Source: Desarmillaria ectypa (Eukaryota; Basidiomycota; Agaricomycetes; Agaricales; Physalacriaceae). Taken from it: 64,000 nucleotides of DNA. Below are positions 43,627 through 60,378 of the stretch, piece after piece. A model generated the notes under the pieces. The model did no database searches. It saw nothing but the letters and a program-made list of their open reading frames with translations, and was not told the DNA's origin. The DNA is taken from the NCBI GenBank assembly GCA_030407005.1, contig JAUDYN010000002.1, positions 2,542,001 through 2,606,000 on the forward strand. Reading direction: 5' to 3'. The first letter of the stretch is position 1. The number at the start of each line of letters is the position of its first letter. A program made the position numbers and the translations under genes.

Positions 43627-44787
43627 TCTACTTGCTCCATCTGTTTTTTTTCTGGTAATAGCAACTATCTAACCGCGGCTCAGGAACTACCTAGCCGACA
43701 TCGGCTCCGTCGAATCCTCGTAAATCCGCATGCAACATCTCAGATGCAACTCAGATACTCCCCCAGATGCTGCTGCCTTTCAGCGCCACAAACGGACTCG
43801 GATACGAGCTCGAGTATTTTTTATTTGAAGGTACACTGACGAAACCACATGGAACCCCCTTCCTCACCCCCTGAGATCATCGCCACTGAATTTCCAGCCT
43901 CGTAACAACTCTGGTGTGTGCTAGCATAAGACTTCCATTCTTCTTCCAGCAACAGCAATGGCTAAGGGCCTGAAACTAGAACTCTTATCGTCGAACTCAA
44001 TCTCAGGATCTCAGGATCATGTCAATGCTTCGATTATCTATTGCCTCGTGTGTGTTGAGCTAACACAACGCTCTCCGCCTCTTTCCTGTCATGTTTCCTG
44101 GCTTCATTTATCGCTCGTAAAGAGGTCATTGATGTAGCGAGCAGCTGTGTCCTGGACTCCTCGGTCGTCCCGGGTCCGTACACGTTGGTACGTCGGTCAT
44201 CGATTTTCATATCCATAGTTCTGGCTAAAGTCCGGTTATGTCCTATGCATGTCAAAGACATCCTTCTATAACTGGACTAGTCAAGATTCGCGGTTTGATA
44301 GTATATTAACACAGTACAAAACGGGCAAACTCATTCAAAAGCGATCTATTTTTTCTTGCCATTGACATGAAATGATCTCGTTGGGGATTTTAACTTTGGT
44401 CACATACTTGGGCTTGTTCTATCCGCAAACTCGTATGTGCGGAACTTCGTGTCGGCGAATGCAAAGAAAGATGGATTCACCTCGCAATCCAGACCTCGGA
44501 GACATTCTACTCGCGCAACCTAAATACCATTTCAAGTTGCAACCCCATGGAGCCAACCGGAACACGAGGGGGAGAAATTGTTTGATTTACTGGCAGGGAC
44601 AACAGAACGTTTCCAAGACACCTACAGGTCTCCTCTCATCTCTCATGACAATTCTCATTGCTATCATTCTCATAGCTGCAATATGTAAGGATAACGAGGG
44701 TAATTGCCTATGTTGCTACAGAAAGGTTTAAAAGTGAATATTATAAGTAGTTTACATTCCTTAGTATGCTGCACTAAACCCATACAC
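43627..44787. other. Gene-poor 1.16-kb intergenic region
   Basis: No gene supported. Short open frames on both strands (such as 44372-44731) have composition unlike the neighbouring genes and show no motif. It probably contains the 3' ends of two converging genes and unused sequence. Confidence 0.5.
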
Positions 44788-46805
44788 CTAAATCGTCACT
44801 GGCTCGAGATAACTCGCTAAAGCCCACCCAACCTCGCCCCCAACCTTGCGTCGCACCAACAAAAGTGAGTCCGGCTCCTCCGAGTCACCATCATCGACAT
44901 GCAGCAGCAACCCCCGACTGAGGTGGTCCTTCGGATGCCCCGCCTCCTTCAGCACATCAAGCACCTCTCCCTGTCCATTCAGCGCCAAAAACGGATGCGA
45001 GTCATAGAAATACTTCTTCTTTGGCGGATCAAACGGGTACACCGACCGGACGACATAGAGTGCCTCCTTTGCCTTTTCCTTCACATTCAAATCTGAGAGT
45101 TTTCGCCGGAAACTCTTTTTCCGTGGTAATGATGGCATCGACGTGGAGGGCCGGCGCAGCTTGGGCTTCAGACTCTCAAGCGCACGAGTCTTATAGTCGT
45201 ACATGTCGTATTCTAACTCTGACCGTGACTTCGACTTGACGCTCGTACGCTTCGGGTCTAGCGACGACAAGACGCTCCCGACTGCGGTGGTCGCATTCGA
45301 TACCGAAGACGACGCTGATGACGGCGATGGTGGACGAAGCTGCACACATCGCATCCTCGAGAGCACCGCATCAACTTCTTCCCACCTCTCCCACCAAATC
45401 TTGACCGTGTTCCCAGGTTCCACGCTTAACATATCCCACAGTTCTCGCCAACCGGCATTGACCTGTTTCCAGTACTCTTGCTCTGCCCGAGCCAGTCGAA
45501 AGACACACCCACACAGAACCCGATCAGCCTTGTCTACGAATAAAGGCAGCTCTTCTACAAGCTTTCCCCGAAGAGCTACATAGTCCGCAGAAGCTTTCAG
45601 CAGCTCAGCCGAGGGGCGGTTCTTGTGCGACACAGGCATATTCATAAGATGTGTATGGAGGGGCAGTAGAGTATTTTGTAGTGTTTCAACGAGATGGAGG
45701 GGTTTGGCGGTTGCATCCAGGAGCTGCGAAAGCGGGGTGAGGAGTTCTTTGCTCAACGTCTGCGAAAGTGTCGTTGTCAGTGGTATCAGATGCATAGTAA
45801 CGAGCGTCATAAAAGCATCAAATGAATCTGATTGAACCTCTGTGGATATTCCAATGACGTTCCCAAATGACTTGGCAAACGCGTGTAGCTGTGTCGAAGC
45901 GGTAGTTACTGAACGCGACCAGTGGAGAACGTTCTGCGCAAGCTGGTTGGAATAGGATTGGACTCGCAGCAGACGGGAGTGGTAGTTGGTCATATCGCTA
46001 GCAAGAGCGGTGGCAGCGGTGGCACTGGGGCCCTTGACACTCTTGACGCGCACGATATTCCGCTTCAACACATCCTTGACTACTTCTGCCCTATGGCGCT
46101 CCTCGTTCACCCTGAAAGCCAGATCCTGGACCGCATCCTTCGCCAACCGGAGGTTCTCCTTGTCAGGATGTCCGTCAGGTGTTTCTTCATAGATGGTTCC
46201 AAGCAGCAGCGGGTACTTGAGGAGCCTCTGCACGGGTTTGATAAGCAAGGAATGCAGATCCCAGGCACGTGACATGGAGCTAGCGATTGTTCGCGTTTGT
46301 GTGTGGTAAGCAGTCAGGGCAGGTGTGACTGGCAAGGAGCGGAGATGGCGGGAGGCGGCTTCGTGGCGGGCGATGTAGGTCTTGTACGGACGCTCCATGT
46401 CGGATACCGACTTTAAGAAGAGCGCGCCGACGGTGTCAACATCGAGGGCGGCTTGTAGAGCATGGTGGAAGTGGCAGGCAAAGTTGGAAAGCTCAGATAT
46501 GTTGCTGAAGATGAGCTTGACGTCGGCGGTCGACATCGGAGCGTCAACGGTTGAGGTCAAGGTTTGGTCGCCCAGGTGTATTGGATTTCCTTCATCGTGT
46601 GTCAATTACAACTCTCATTACTAGAAATTAACTCACCCAGGGCCAACGGTATGTGTACCTGCCGTACCAGCGCGAGATCAGACCCGTACGATTTCTCAGA
46701 GTCGAGTAACTCCTGCAGCGCATGCTGTCTCTTCGTCACGACCACCTCGCTGTATTTCTGGGACGGCGGCGGGCGCAGAGGCGACCTCGCTGGAAGAGGT
46801 GGCAT
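44788..46805 (-). CDS. Dbl-homology Rho-family GEF with BAR-like helical region
   Basis: A guanine-nucleotide exchange factor for Rho-type GTPases. Two exons on the minus strand (46637-46805 and 44788-46589, intron 47 bp) code for about 656 residues. The DH domain covers residues 20-200: CR1 'ALQELLDSEKSYGSDLALV' and CR3 'LIKPVQRLLKYPLLLGTIY'. A long alpha-helical stretch (about 210-430, 'VVKDVLKRNIVRVKSVKG' onward) suggests a BAR-like module as in Tuba/Gef1-type proteins. A Ser-rich basic linker follows, and an SH3-like C-terminus ('VRSVYPFDPPKKKYF', 'EVGWALASYLEPV'). No PH domain is seen. The 5' end could have further exons upstream. Confidence 0.82.
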
Positions 46806-47107
46806 AAGTGGTCGTGGTCCGACGGCTGTCGGGTGTGACGGTTACACGTTACCTCGACCCATGTGTTATCTGGTTCCCGTCTCGTCCACGAGTTTAATTT
46901 CACCGTATTCGCTTTTTCGTCGCCATTCACTTCTGGCCAGCATTTCGAGACGATATCGTGGAAAGGATGATGGTGAAGGTAAGGAAACAAGAGCGGTGAT
47001 CATACGCTGTTTCCAACTGGGTCAAGTGGTTTCTAACGTTACGTCCCTACCCTGGTTTCGTTTCATTTTGCTAAAGTACATTATACAAAATACTAAATAT
47101 CGCTGCT
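46806..47107. other. Intergenic region between the RhoGEF and SRP54
   Basis: About 300 bp with the RhoGEF promoter and the SRP54 3' end. No additional signal recognised. Confidence 0.5.
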
Positions 47108-49239
<2,132 letters not shown>

Positions 49240-49335
49240 GGTCGCGGTTCTTCAAGGGGCAGGCAAGCAACGTCACCAAATTTGAAGTCGCGCGGCGATC
49301 ATGTGCGTGCCGCCTTGTTTACCAAGTTCCTCATC
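49240..49335. promoter_or_regulatory. 96-bp bidirectional promoter between SRP54 and SPT8
   Basis: The start codons of two divergent genes, one for protein targeting and one for transcription, lie 96 bp apart, so both transcripts share this region as promoter and leader. Confidence 0.6.
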
Positions 49336-51609
49336 ATGCCTCCCTCAGACACTGAAGACGACGTTCTCGAAGACAATGAAGACGACCTCGATGAAGATGC
49401 CGACAATGACCTTGAGGAGGAGTTGTTCGATGCCATAAACGAGGAAGCCACGGAAGACGGTGACGATGTGCGTGTTCGCTGCCTGCATTTCTGTTCAATG
49501 CCTTATTCTCTGCAAGGACTCTTCTAGCTCTACGGATGAAGGCTTTTCTGACGATAATGACGATGAGGACGAGGACGAGGAACCTTCAAGAGACGTGCAG
49601 CCAACGTCACAGCAAAGCTCAGTCCAGAACGCGTCTTTACTGTCGCCTCAATCCCAATCCCAATCGTCTTCTATCAAACGTGTGTGGATCTCATCGTTTT
49701 TACTTTGTTTGCTGTTGACGCGAACAACAGAGACCTCGCCACCCCTGGTTCGCAAGCGATCTCTTTCGCCTGCCCAAGCTCGGAAAAAGGCTCTCTACTA
49801 TCCGAGAGGCTCTGACACATCCGTTTATCGTGCATGCATTGTCGAGGCCGTATGCGCAATACCCCACCCGGTTCCCATCCATGCACTTGCCTCTTCTCAC
49901 TGCATGGCCCATCTTCTTACTGGATCTGATGATGGTTATGTCCGTGACTACGATATTTTTACGGCGCTAAACGGAAAGAACTTCTTGACGGCGCCACAGA
50001 GACATCACTCTGGTGTTGTGGAGGGAATCATGAAATCTGGGCAGCTCCGTTTTTGGTGGGAGAATCCAACGCCTCCAGACGTGTCGACTGCTTCGGCCGA
50101 GGATGAGACAGGGCTGTCCCCGGTATATTGTTTAGCGATGCATTCAGACGCGCTGTGGGCTCTTGCGGGAAGCGACGTGAGTTTTCCATTTTTCTACCAA
50201 ATTCGCCTCACTAACGAGCAAGCGACAGTCTGGCCCCATCAGCCTCTATACGGTGAGGCATGATCCTGGACGTTTATGTCATGTCATGAGTAGTCATCGC
50301 GGCCCCGTATCTGCGCTATCTCTGGACCATGATGAAAAGGGATTCTTTAGTGCTGGATGGGACGGTGACGCGCTTGTAAGTACTTGCATGGCTAGAATTT
50401 GGAATATAATGAACGGGTTTTCAACAGCTGTGGGACCTCAATACAGGTCAGAAAGTAAGAAACTTTACGTCTCATGGTGCCCAGCTTACAGGAGTTGCGG
50501 TACGGCCGACAAATGCGGTGTTTGCAGAGCCAGGTTCTGCAGTCGTCATCCGGCCCGAATCTGAAGTAACTTCGACTTTACTAGACGAAGGTACCACTGC
50601 ATCGGCTCCCGCGACGGCGCCACAACCCGTGCCACCAGGCGCTTCGGCAGCTGCATCTGCACCTGATTCACCATCTCAATCAGATGGATCTTTCGATGAC
50701 CTCTTCGACGAACCAGAGAACAATACACAGGGTAGTACCCAAAACAAATCCCAAACTTCGGCAAAAGGGGCTACGGGACTAGCTGTTCCTCCCCCAGCTC
50801 AGCCCCAACAACCACCACGTCACAATTTCGGCTCAATAGCACCACCCAAGAATGCGCCCCCTTTGCTCGATCCTGATGCTTATATGAAATTCTCGCCGGA
50901 TATTTTATTGACGGCGTCTATAGATGGCCAGGTAGTCGTCTGGGATAAGAGAGTAAACACGCCCGGTACGGGAGTTGGGAGACTATGGATGAATGAAAAG
51001 ACTCCCCCCTGGTGCTTGTCGGTACGGATGCTATGTCTCTCCCAAAGTGTAACTCGTTTTGACATATTATTCCGTCACAGGCATGCTGGTCTGCGGACGG
51101 CGGCCAAATATATGCCGGAAGGCGTAACGGGACCGTTGACGTCTGGGATGTACGCCAGCTTGGTCGTTCGGGTCCTTCTTCCACCCCCAGGCTTCTGAAA
51201 ACCCTGAGAAACCCACCAAGCTCCGGAGTAGTTTCATGTGTGGTCGCGTTTCCAGATAACAAACATATCGCCTGGTAAGTGGTCTGGTCCCTGGACGCAT
51301 GCGAGATGCCTTGACTTCGGAACAGCGCGTCCATCGATAATCTGCGTTTATGGAATGTGGATGTTGTCGAATCTGACCCTGGTAGACCAAAGGCTGGGAT
51401 GCAGTTCAAGATCATACCAGGCCACCACGGAGGATATATCTCTAATCTTTGTGGGTCCCTTCTTTGGTGTGTTCGATGGGACTTGAATAACAATGCGAAT
51501 AGTGGTCGATCCTGGAGGCAGATTTCTAGTAAGTGCTAGTAGCAACCGCGGATGGCATGGGGAGTCCACACGAACAGTATTTGTGCATGACATAAAGCAT
51601 GTTCAATAA
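49336..51609 (+). CDS. SPT8: SPT8-like WD-repeat subunit of the SAGA complex
   Basis: Homologue of Spt8, the SAGA subunit that helps deliver TBP to promoters. Very acidic N-terminus ('MPPSDTEDDVLEDNEDDLDE', continuing after the first intron as 'GFSDDNDDEDEDEEPSRD'). WD-repeat blocks follow: 'AHLLTGSDDGYVRDYDIF', 'ALAGSDSGPISLYTVRHDPG', 'HRGPVSALSLDHDEKGFFSA', a Ser/Pro-rich insertion with 'DDLFDEPENN', 'LLTASIDGQVVVWDKR', 'YAGRRNGTVDVWDVRQLG', and a C-terminal 'GGRFLVSASSNRGWHGEST' block ending at TAA 51607-51609. There are multiple short introns and all splice junctions checked keep the frame. Confidence 0.85.
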
Positions 51610-52160
51610 CAGCGATAGGTTCACAACGCCGCAATTTGGACCTTAAGGGTTGAAAACGCTGACCGACTACTCTCTTCGTCATATTTGAAACATTCTTTCT
51701 GCGAGTTCTAAGATTTTTTACATGCTTGCCGCCAGGTCACGAGGATCACAGACTATTTCACATTCCGTCCTGTGCCATCCCGCCCATAATTAGCCTCCGA
51801 GCGTGCATTGAGAAGTGAGCATCCGAGGAACAGAACGACATGTCAATAATGAAGTTCAATATAGGACTTGCAGGCTTCGCCGGACTCTTCTGCATCAAAA
51901 ACAAATACTTAAGATCTAGACCGTACATTTGTCTTCTTAGTGTGTGTCTTCGCCTCTTTTCTCCTGCCACAATTCCCCCGAATAGTGTGAATTGTTCTCA
52001 TCAGTTAATAACGGCAACAAAGCCTAACAGAAAGCCCGAGTGTGACGTGACAAATATACTCAACTGGTACCAATCGAAGCTTCTGCTCTTCCCGGGTCGG
52101 AGGGTCAAAAGGACTTGTTTAAACAGGCGCGAAAGTATGTAAAATCTCCCTCCTGTATGT
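51610..52160. other. Intergenic region upstream of the methyltransferase gene
   Basis: 550 bp with no coding sequence I can support. It contains the SPT8 3' end and the promoter of the methyltransferase gene. An additional 5' exon for the latter cannot be excluded. Confidence 0.45.
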
Positions 52161-53589
52161 ATGTTGCGCCAGCCTGTCCTTCCAACTGGGGAGGAATTAA
52201 CGTATGTCGGAGATGACGACTCTGAATACTTTCGCCATATACATGGTCGATCGCTGAACACTCTGAACACATCGTATTTGCTCCCGTGCGTGTCCATTCT
52301 ACTGCAACGCGTATTCAGATACACTGACGTGTATAACAGCTCTGATCGCGACGAAGTTAAGGTATGCCACTAACGTGCACACGTAGCATCTTTATCTTAC
52401 GCGTCGCACTCTGTAGCGTTCTGAATACCACCATCGGATGCTCAAGTTCGTATTTGGTGGCCAAAATTATGTCGGTCCCGTAAAAGAAGTCTTGCAGTTC
52501 GGACAACAGCGTCGAGGTGCGTTCATCAGCGAAAATCGAATTCACGGGGCTGATGATCCGTTTAGTTCTTGATTTAGGAACGGGAGGGGGTCTTTGGTAT
52601 GCTTATTTTCGTCTGCATCCAATGATCAATGGTGGAGGGGGGAATTGACGAAGGTGCTGCTTTCTGTTCAGGGCCATCGAAATGGCAGACGAATTTCCCC
52701 GCGCAGAAGTTATCGGTATCGACTTAGCCCCAATTCAGCCCCGGTATGCCTCAGAAATCCACATTCGTCGCCTCTTGTGCTCACCAGCACCACTAGTGAT
52801 GTCCCTCCCAACTGCACGTGAGAGATGCTGGTCTTTATGTAGCCATGCCGTTTCCTAAACGTCCCTCTTCTCCCTCTTCTCCCAGCTTCGAACTATGTGA
52901 CCTGGACCAACGATCCATTCCTTATCCAGACGGTTATTTTGATCTCATTCATGCCCGCTCGATGTTTATGGGGGTAGGTAAATTTAGGCGTCCTATTATC
53001 CGAGTGATGGTCTGACCTCGTTTCTGTAGATACATAATTACCCCCGATTCCTGCGTGAAGTCTCGCGTCTGCTCCGCCCTGGAGGTCTAGTCATTCTTGT
53101 AGAACCAGACCTGACCCCCACCATTGATCCTTCTTCCCCCGCTATTTCCTCTCGACCCGACGCATCAGGCTGGTTCACCTTTTGGGAAACATACCATACT
53201 TGCCTCCGCCGTCAGAGAATAGACTCGAGTGTCCCACAACGCATGGCAGATCTGCTCGTTGCTACCGGAACGTTTGAGAATATCGTTAGACGGGAAGGTA
53301 ACATTCCAGTCGGTTCTTGGCCTAGGGGTGAGCGGCTTACTGTTCAGGCTCCCAATAGCAACAATTTATATTGACGATTACTCTAGATCCTGTATCTTTG
53401 ACTGTTGGACAGCTGCAATGGATGGATTACGAGCTGTTGCTTCCGGCGCTACGTCCTTTTTTTCTTATTGCTGGACTTACAGAGACGAAAGTTAAAAACC
53501 TCGTAGCGGACGCCCAACACGACTTATACCACCCTTCTGTAAATCTATCATGTCGTATCAACATCGTCCACGCCTCGAAGCGCCTGTAG
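52161..53589 (+). CDS. LaeA/UMTA-like SAM-dependent methyltransferase
   Basis: A class I methyltransferase of the fungal UMTA/LaeA type. Blocks after splicing: 'YFRHIHGRSLNTLNTSYLLP', 'DEVKRSEYHHRMLKFVFGG', motif I 'RVLDLGTGGGLWAIEMADEF', 'AEVIGIDLAPIQP', motif II/III 'CDLDQRSIPYPDGYFDLIHA', and 'FLREVSRLLRPGGLVILVEP'. The C-terminal part includes 'FWETYHTCLRRQRIDSS', 'GTFENIVRREGNIPVGSWP' and ends 'NIVHASKRL' at TAG 53587-53589. Introns are short. The ATG at 52161 is the first in frame, but upstream coding exons are possible. No biosynthetic cluster genes adjoin, so substrate and role are unknown. Confidence 0.82.
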
Positions 53590-53988
53590 CTATCGTCATT
53601 ATAAGTACCATATGCATTTATTATCTACTCACGGACGATATATCGTTACCTACGTTCTTCCTAATGATGCATCAGACAGGCCTGCAATCACCAACAGTCC
53701 CTTAGGTTGCAGGGCTGCTTTAATATCCAACATCACACACTTCGTAATCATAAAGCAGCAGTTGTTCACCTCTGTTCCTGTCTGAAAAGTACATACGGAA
53801 GAAACGACACACCCAAACCCTAGGATAGCATATGACGATGATGTACAAGAGGGGTCAAGACATGGAAGGTCAAGATGATCAACGAAAACGTATCAAACAG
53901 GCGAGTGCGGGGGCGGGGAAGATCGACATCAAACAAAAATGAAAGGACGGATCCAAAAGCGGTCCAAAGATAGTACGACAGGCACAAC
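53590..53988. other. Convergent 3' region between methyltransferase and PAB1
   Basis: About 400 bp holding the 3' untranslated regions of two converging genes; no other feature seen. Confidence 0.55.
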
Positions 53989-56334
<2,346 letters not shown>

Positions 56335-56845
56335 GACGGAAAGTTTCTTTTTGCAAGCAAATAAAATTTGGGTTTTTTGAGGGATTTTGGGGTCGTTACT
56401 GCTATATGAACTTTTCTGCGACTGTTCTTGAGGTCAGCGAGGTGCAAAGGAGACAAGAAATGACATACACAGGAGGAGCAACAAGACAACCGCTTGTGGA
56501 TAAAAAAGGGTTTTTATGTTTTTTATCGGCTTTTTAGCTGAAGACGAAGGCGAGGCTCTGCATCAGCGACGATGATGACGACGATAATGGTAGACTGACC
56601 TTTAGATGATGGTGGATGAAGAAAAACGAAGACCCGCTTTTTGATTCAGAGCAATTCAAATTTCAAACTCAGCCACAGCGCACTGATCATTTGCCTTCTT
56701 GGGCGAGCCTTTGTATCAAGTACAATAACAGTTCTTATAACACAGAGTCCAACGGTTTCACTCAAACGTATGACGAGTTCCGGAATAAATTTTAAGGTAA
56801 GAAACAAAAGAACAGATGCCCGAGCTTGTAACTAAGTGGTGCAAC
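56335..56845. other. PAB1 leader with A-rich tracts and a probable 5' UTR intron
   Basis: In PAB1 sense (minus strand) this region shows a probable leader intron 56416-56468 (GTATGT start, CTGAC branch-like site, CAG end). It also has several A-runs, such as AAAAAACCCAAATTTT near 56360-56380 and AAAAAACATAAAAACC near 56508-56525. Such tracts could bind the gene's own product. The right end is the SCAMP 3' end. Confidence 0.45.
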
Positions 56846-58132
56846 TTAACCCCGTGTGAAGTATGCTTTCGCGCCGTGTGAGGCCAGCTCCGTTTTAGCC
56901 TAAAGAAAATGAGCGCACAGCAGGGCCACAAGGCAGTTGGTCCGACCTTCTCCATGGTATGCCCTGCAGCAGTATGGTGTGCATAAATCTGCACGGTCGA
57001 TTGGGATAAGTCGCCAAATTTGAACATATAAACGAAAATTTACCTGGCGGTAATAGAAAGCATTACCAACTCCTTGAACGATCCAACCGATCGTGGCCAC
57101 CAAGCCCAAGATTGCAGCTGCCCAGTGGTGATTCACGAACATCTGAATCGTCTGGATAAGGCCTGCAGAACCAGTGCTGCGAGGAGTAATGAGATGCAAT
57201 GCGATGCGGCAAGAGACATTCGGTTACCTAGGCACTCCGATGATCCTATCAAGACAATGAATTATTGGGCAGCGAGCTGGACAGGTCGACTCACATGTAA
57301 ATGCTGAACAGGAGATGGAACCCGCCAAAGAAGAAGTAAAGGTCTAAGAAAGGATAAGACACTATCAAAGGCACGTATACGGTACCCACAATAGTACAAG
57401 GCTTGTTCCTGTCATTGCATGAGACGGTTTTAATCATGACTACGCACTGACAGACACACCTTCATGTAACCGTTGTAAATCGGACTTTTTCGAGGCAGTT
57501 AGACAGGCTATCGAAGGACTGCGGCCACACATACCGATACCAGAGAAGAAAAGAGGTGGCGGAGATTACGAACAAATAGCTGCGCGGAATCGCAAGGTGA
57601 ACATGAGTTACGGCAGGGGAAGTACAGGGACTCCGGCTCACCCTATACTAGCGCCGACGTCGCGGCCACCATCAGAAGACCCAGCAATAAGGATGAAGAT
57701 ACAGGCTATCATATTGAGGACAAGTGTGCCAAGAAGCACCAACCATAGCTGATATATACGAGTTATGAGCGACTGCGATGCCTCTGGTATTTCTTCCGGG
57801 ATGGAATGGAAAATTAAAGGGAAAACTGGCGATATGTGGACGTTAGACAGACAATGACGACGGCGGAGAAAACTAACAAGGCGGCCAGTTGTTCTTGCCA
57901 TGTTGCCTTATATGCTCGGCCTTTCTATTGAGTTCCTGTTCGCGCCGTTCTAGGTCGAGCTCGCGTTGTCGGAGCTCTTCCAAACGGGTGTCAGTACTCT
58001 GCGACTGTGGGGGAGTTGGGTCGTCGAATGGATTTGTGTCCAACGAATGGGTAGAGGCAAACGGATTCTGGGCGTAACCTGACCAAGTGTGAGCACAGGG
58101 AGAAGAAAACGAACAGAAATAGACGCACTCAT
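56846..58132 (-). CDS. Secretory carrier membrane protein (SCAMP)
   Basis: A four-pass membrane protein of post-Golgi and endocytic recycling vesicles. It starts at ATG 58130-58132 with the codon for residue 2 split by an intron ('MSYAQNPFAS'). Two NPF motifs ('AQNPFAS', 'DTNPFDD') for EH-domain partners are followed by a coiled coil ('RLEELRQRELDLERREQELN'). The SCAMP core begins 'FFPLIFHSIPEEIPEASQSL', with helices 'IYQLWLVLLGTLVLNMIACIF', 'YLFVISATSFLLWYRPIYNG', 'FFFGGFHLLFSIYMIIG' and 'WAAAILGLVATIGWIVQG'. It ends 'SHGAKAYFTRG' at TAA 56846-56848. Many very short exons. All key family features are intact. Confidence 0.9.
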
Positions 58133-58996
58133 GTTCAGGATGGTGTCAAATGGAAGTATGTAGTGAACCCTAACCCCGAGCAATACCTACGTGTTTGCAT
58201 CGGAAGGAACAAATAACGCCACGTGATGGCCGCCCAATTGTGCCACGGTTCGAATTCGTCAACGATGCTGTACTAACTCAAAACAGGGTACCGGCGTGCT
58301 GGCATCGTACACAGCATTCATGTGTACACCTTGGCCGACTCGTCCGCGAATTACTAAGTAGTATCGGCCCTAAAATTTACATCGATCAGATGGATCGGGA
58401 GCGAGGCAAATCCGAAGGTTGCCTCAAGCATTCATGCTGCCTGGATAGAGCGTCCGTTTTCCCATGGAACATTCAGCAAGATGGCAAAACTTCGCATGGA
58501 TACCTAACGCAAGCCTCGAGGCCAAAGGTTGCTACCTTCTGTAGGAAGGATGGAGTAGCGTAACGGTATCAATTTGGCTTGATTTTCACGCTATTTCACA
58601 ATCGATCGTCCCTGATAGTAACCTCGGGCTCAAGACCAAGCCTAACCCAAGGCGATGCGTAGTTGCTATTTGGGCACGATTTTGGTAGAAAAAGGATAGG
58701 TTTGGACCGATATCTCCTTGATAGGGAATTAATCTGCATAAAAAATGAAAGAAAACGTGTGGCTCGGCGGCCGATCTCGGCATGATGGAAGCAAATATAT
58801 AAGCTGGAGCACAAGGTAGATGAAATTTTGCGCCCTTGCATCAACCCTCCTTCTGTCCGACCTTCCCTACGGTTACTCTTGTGCGTTTCTCTCGCTGGCC
58901 TTGCTAACCCGTACTGACTATCGGCTGCAGTTATTCCACGACTTTATTGTCGTCGCATACATTCCCTGACCTCTCATTCCTTACTTCCCGCCCACA
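58133..58996. other. Promoter region of the secreted DPBB protein gene
   Basis: About 860 bp without a supported gene. Near its right end, ATATATAAGC (about 58794-58803) is a good TATA box. A likely leader intron follows (GTGCGT near 58880 to CTGCAG at 58930, with CTAAC and CTGAC branch-like sites). Both suggest a strongly expressed downstream gene. Confidence 0.5.
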
Positions 58997-60378
58997 ATGT
59001 TCGCTTCCGTCGCCACTGTCGCTCTTGTCGCCATTGCTGCCGTCCAGGCCACGCCCCACTTTCCTCGTCGTAGCCTGCATGGCCTCCACCATGCAGTTCG
59101 TTCCAAGCCTGCGGACTACGCCGAGGGTTACCTCGAGTCCTACGATGTTTATCACACGCGGTATCTCGCCATTGGTTGTCAGAACCAGCACAACACCCAA
59201 TTCTTCGATGACTGCTGTCATCCTCTCTTGGTATGTGGCGTCTGCCTGGCAACTACATCAGAGCTAATATACATATTCCAAAGGCTAATGAGACCGTTGC
59301 TGCTAATCGTCCAGCCTACTGCTCTGCTACAGCGTCTGCTTCTTCATCCGCCAGTGCTGTAGAAACCACCTCGACCGATACCTCGGACGACGACAGTGAA
59401 TATTATGACTGTGATGACGAAGCGTCCTCTTCTTCTGCCGATTACGTACCCACCACCACTTCCTCTTCATCTTCCGAGTTCTCCCAGGCTACCAGCACAT
59501 CGACCCAGGAGGCCAGCTCTAGCGCCAGCGCCAGCGTCAGCAGCAGCAGTTCCAGCGTGCCTGTAACCCAGGATAACACTTGGACTCAGGACACCAACAC
59601 TTGGACTGCCGCCACGACGTCGTCAAGTGAACAAAGCCAGAGTACTTGGACCCCGGATCCCACCACCTCTGCGACCCAGGAGCAGAATACTCAGGGCCAA
59701 AAGAACACTCAGATACAGGAAACATCGACTTCCTCTTCTCCCACTCCCGAGTCTACGGGCACTTCCAATGCGTCTTCAGGCAGCTCGTCTTCCTCCGGTG
59801 GAACTTTCTATTCCGGCGGCGTGTAAGTATTTTCGCGTGTTTTTGGCTTCTTCTAAATATGCACTTCAGAGGCACCTTCTATTATCAGTATGGTGTTGCC
59901 GGTTCGTGCGGCCAAGTGAGTTTGTTTCGACTTTACCCAAGCTTCTACTCAGACACTCTGGTATTCTAGGTTCATGCTGATTCAGACAAGATCGTCGCTG
60001 TTTGTGAGTTACACATTTGTATGATGGGTTCTGATCTGACGAACTTTTCACTACCACAGCTGCCATCGTCATGAACTCGGCCATGTGCGGTAAGACGATC
60101 ACCCTTACCAACACAGCCAATGGAAAGGTTTGTCATAGTAGTTTAATGGATAGCCCATTTTCACAGGCTAACAATACTTTCACAGACCGTCAACGCCATC
60201 ATTGCGGACACATGCCCAGGCTGTGGCCATGGAGGAGCATCTATTGACTGTTCTACTGGTACATTTGATGCTCTTGCTGATGAGGCTGATGGCACTTTCC
60301 CTGGTAAGTACTCTCATTTGTGAAGACAAATGAATCTCATTGTCCTTTCCAGTCACGTTCACTCTCCCCGCGGTTTAA
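58997..60378 (+). CDS. Secreted Ser/Thr-rich protein with RlpA-like double-psi beta-barrel
   Basis: An extracellular protein of the fungal DPBB (RlpA/expansin/barwin-like) group. Signal peptide 'MFASVATVALVAIAAVQATP'. Then a short region with Cys residues ('AIGCQNQHNTQFFDDCCHP'), a long Ser/Thr-rich linker (about 190 residues, likely heavily O-glycosylated), and a C-terminal DPBB domain: 'GTFYYQYGVAGSCGQ', 'IVAVSAIVMNSAMCGKTITL', 'VNAIIADTCPGCGHGGASID', 'STGTFDALADEADGTFPV'. The conserved Asp of the DPBB ('ADTCPGC') is present. Five short introns interrupt the gene, mostly in the domain part. It ends at TAA 60376-60378. A role at the cell wall or in carbohydrate binding is inferred from the family. 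Confidence 0.87.

Noticed and set aside
44372..44731. 119-codon open frame in the gene-poor region
   Set aside because: No family motif, composition unlike neighbouring genes, no supporting splice context; likely chance.
51840..52142. 100-codon open frame between SPT8 and the methyltransferase
   Set aside because: No motif; probably leader or promoter sequence. An extra 5' exon of the methyltransferase could not be demonstrated.
58195..58563. 122-codon open frame upstream of the DPBB gene
   Set aside because: No recognisable domain, and it overlaps the likely promoter region.
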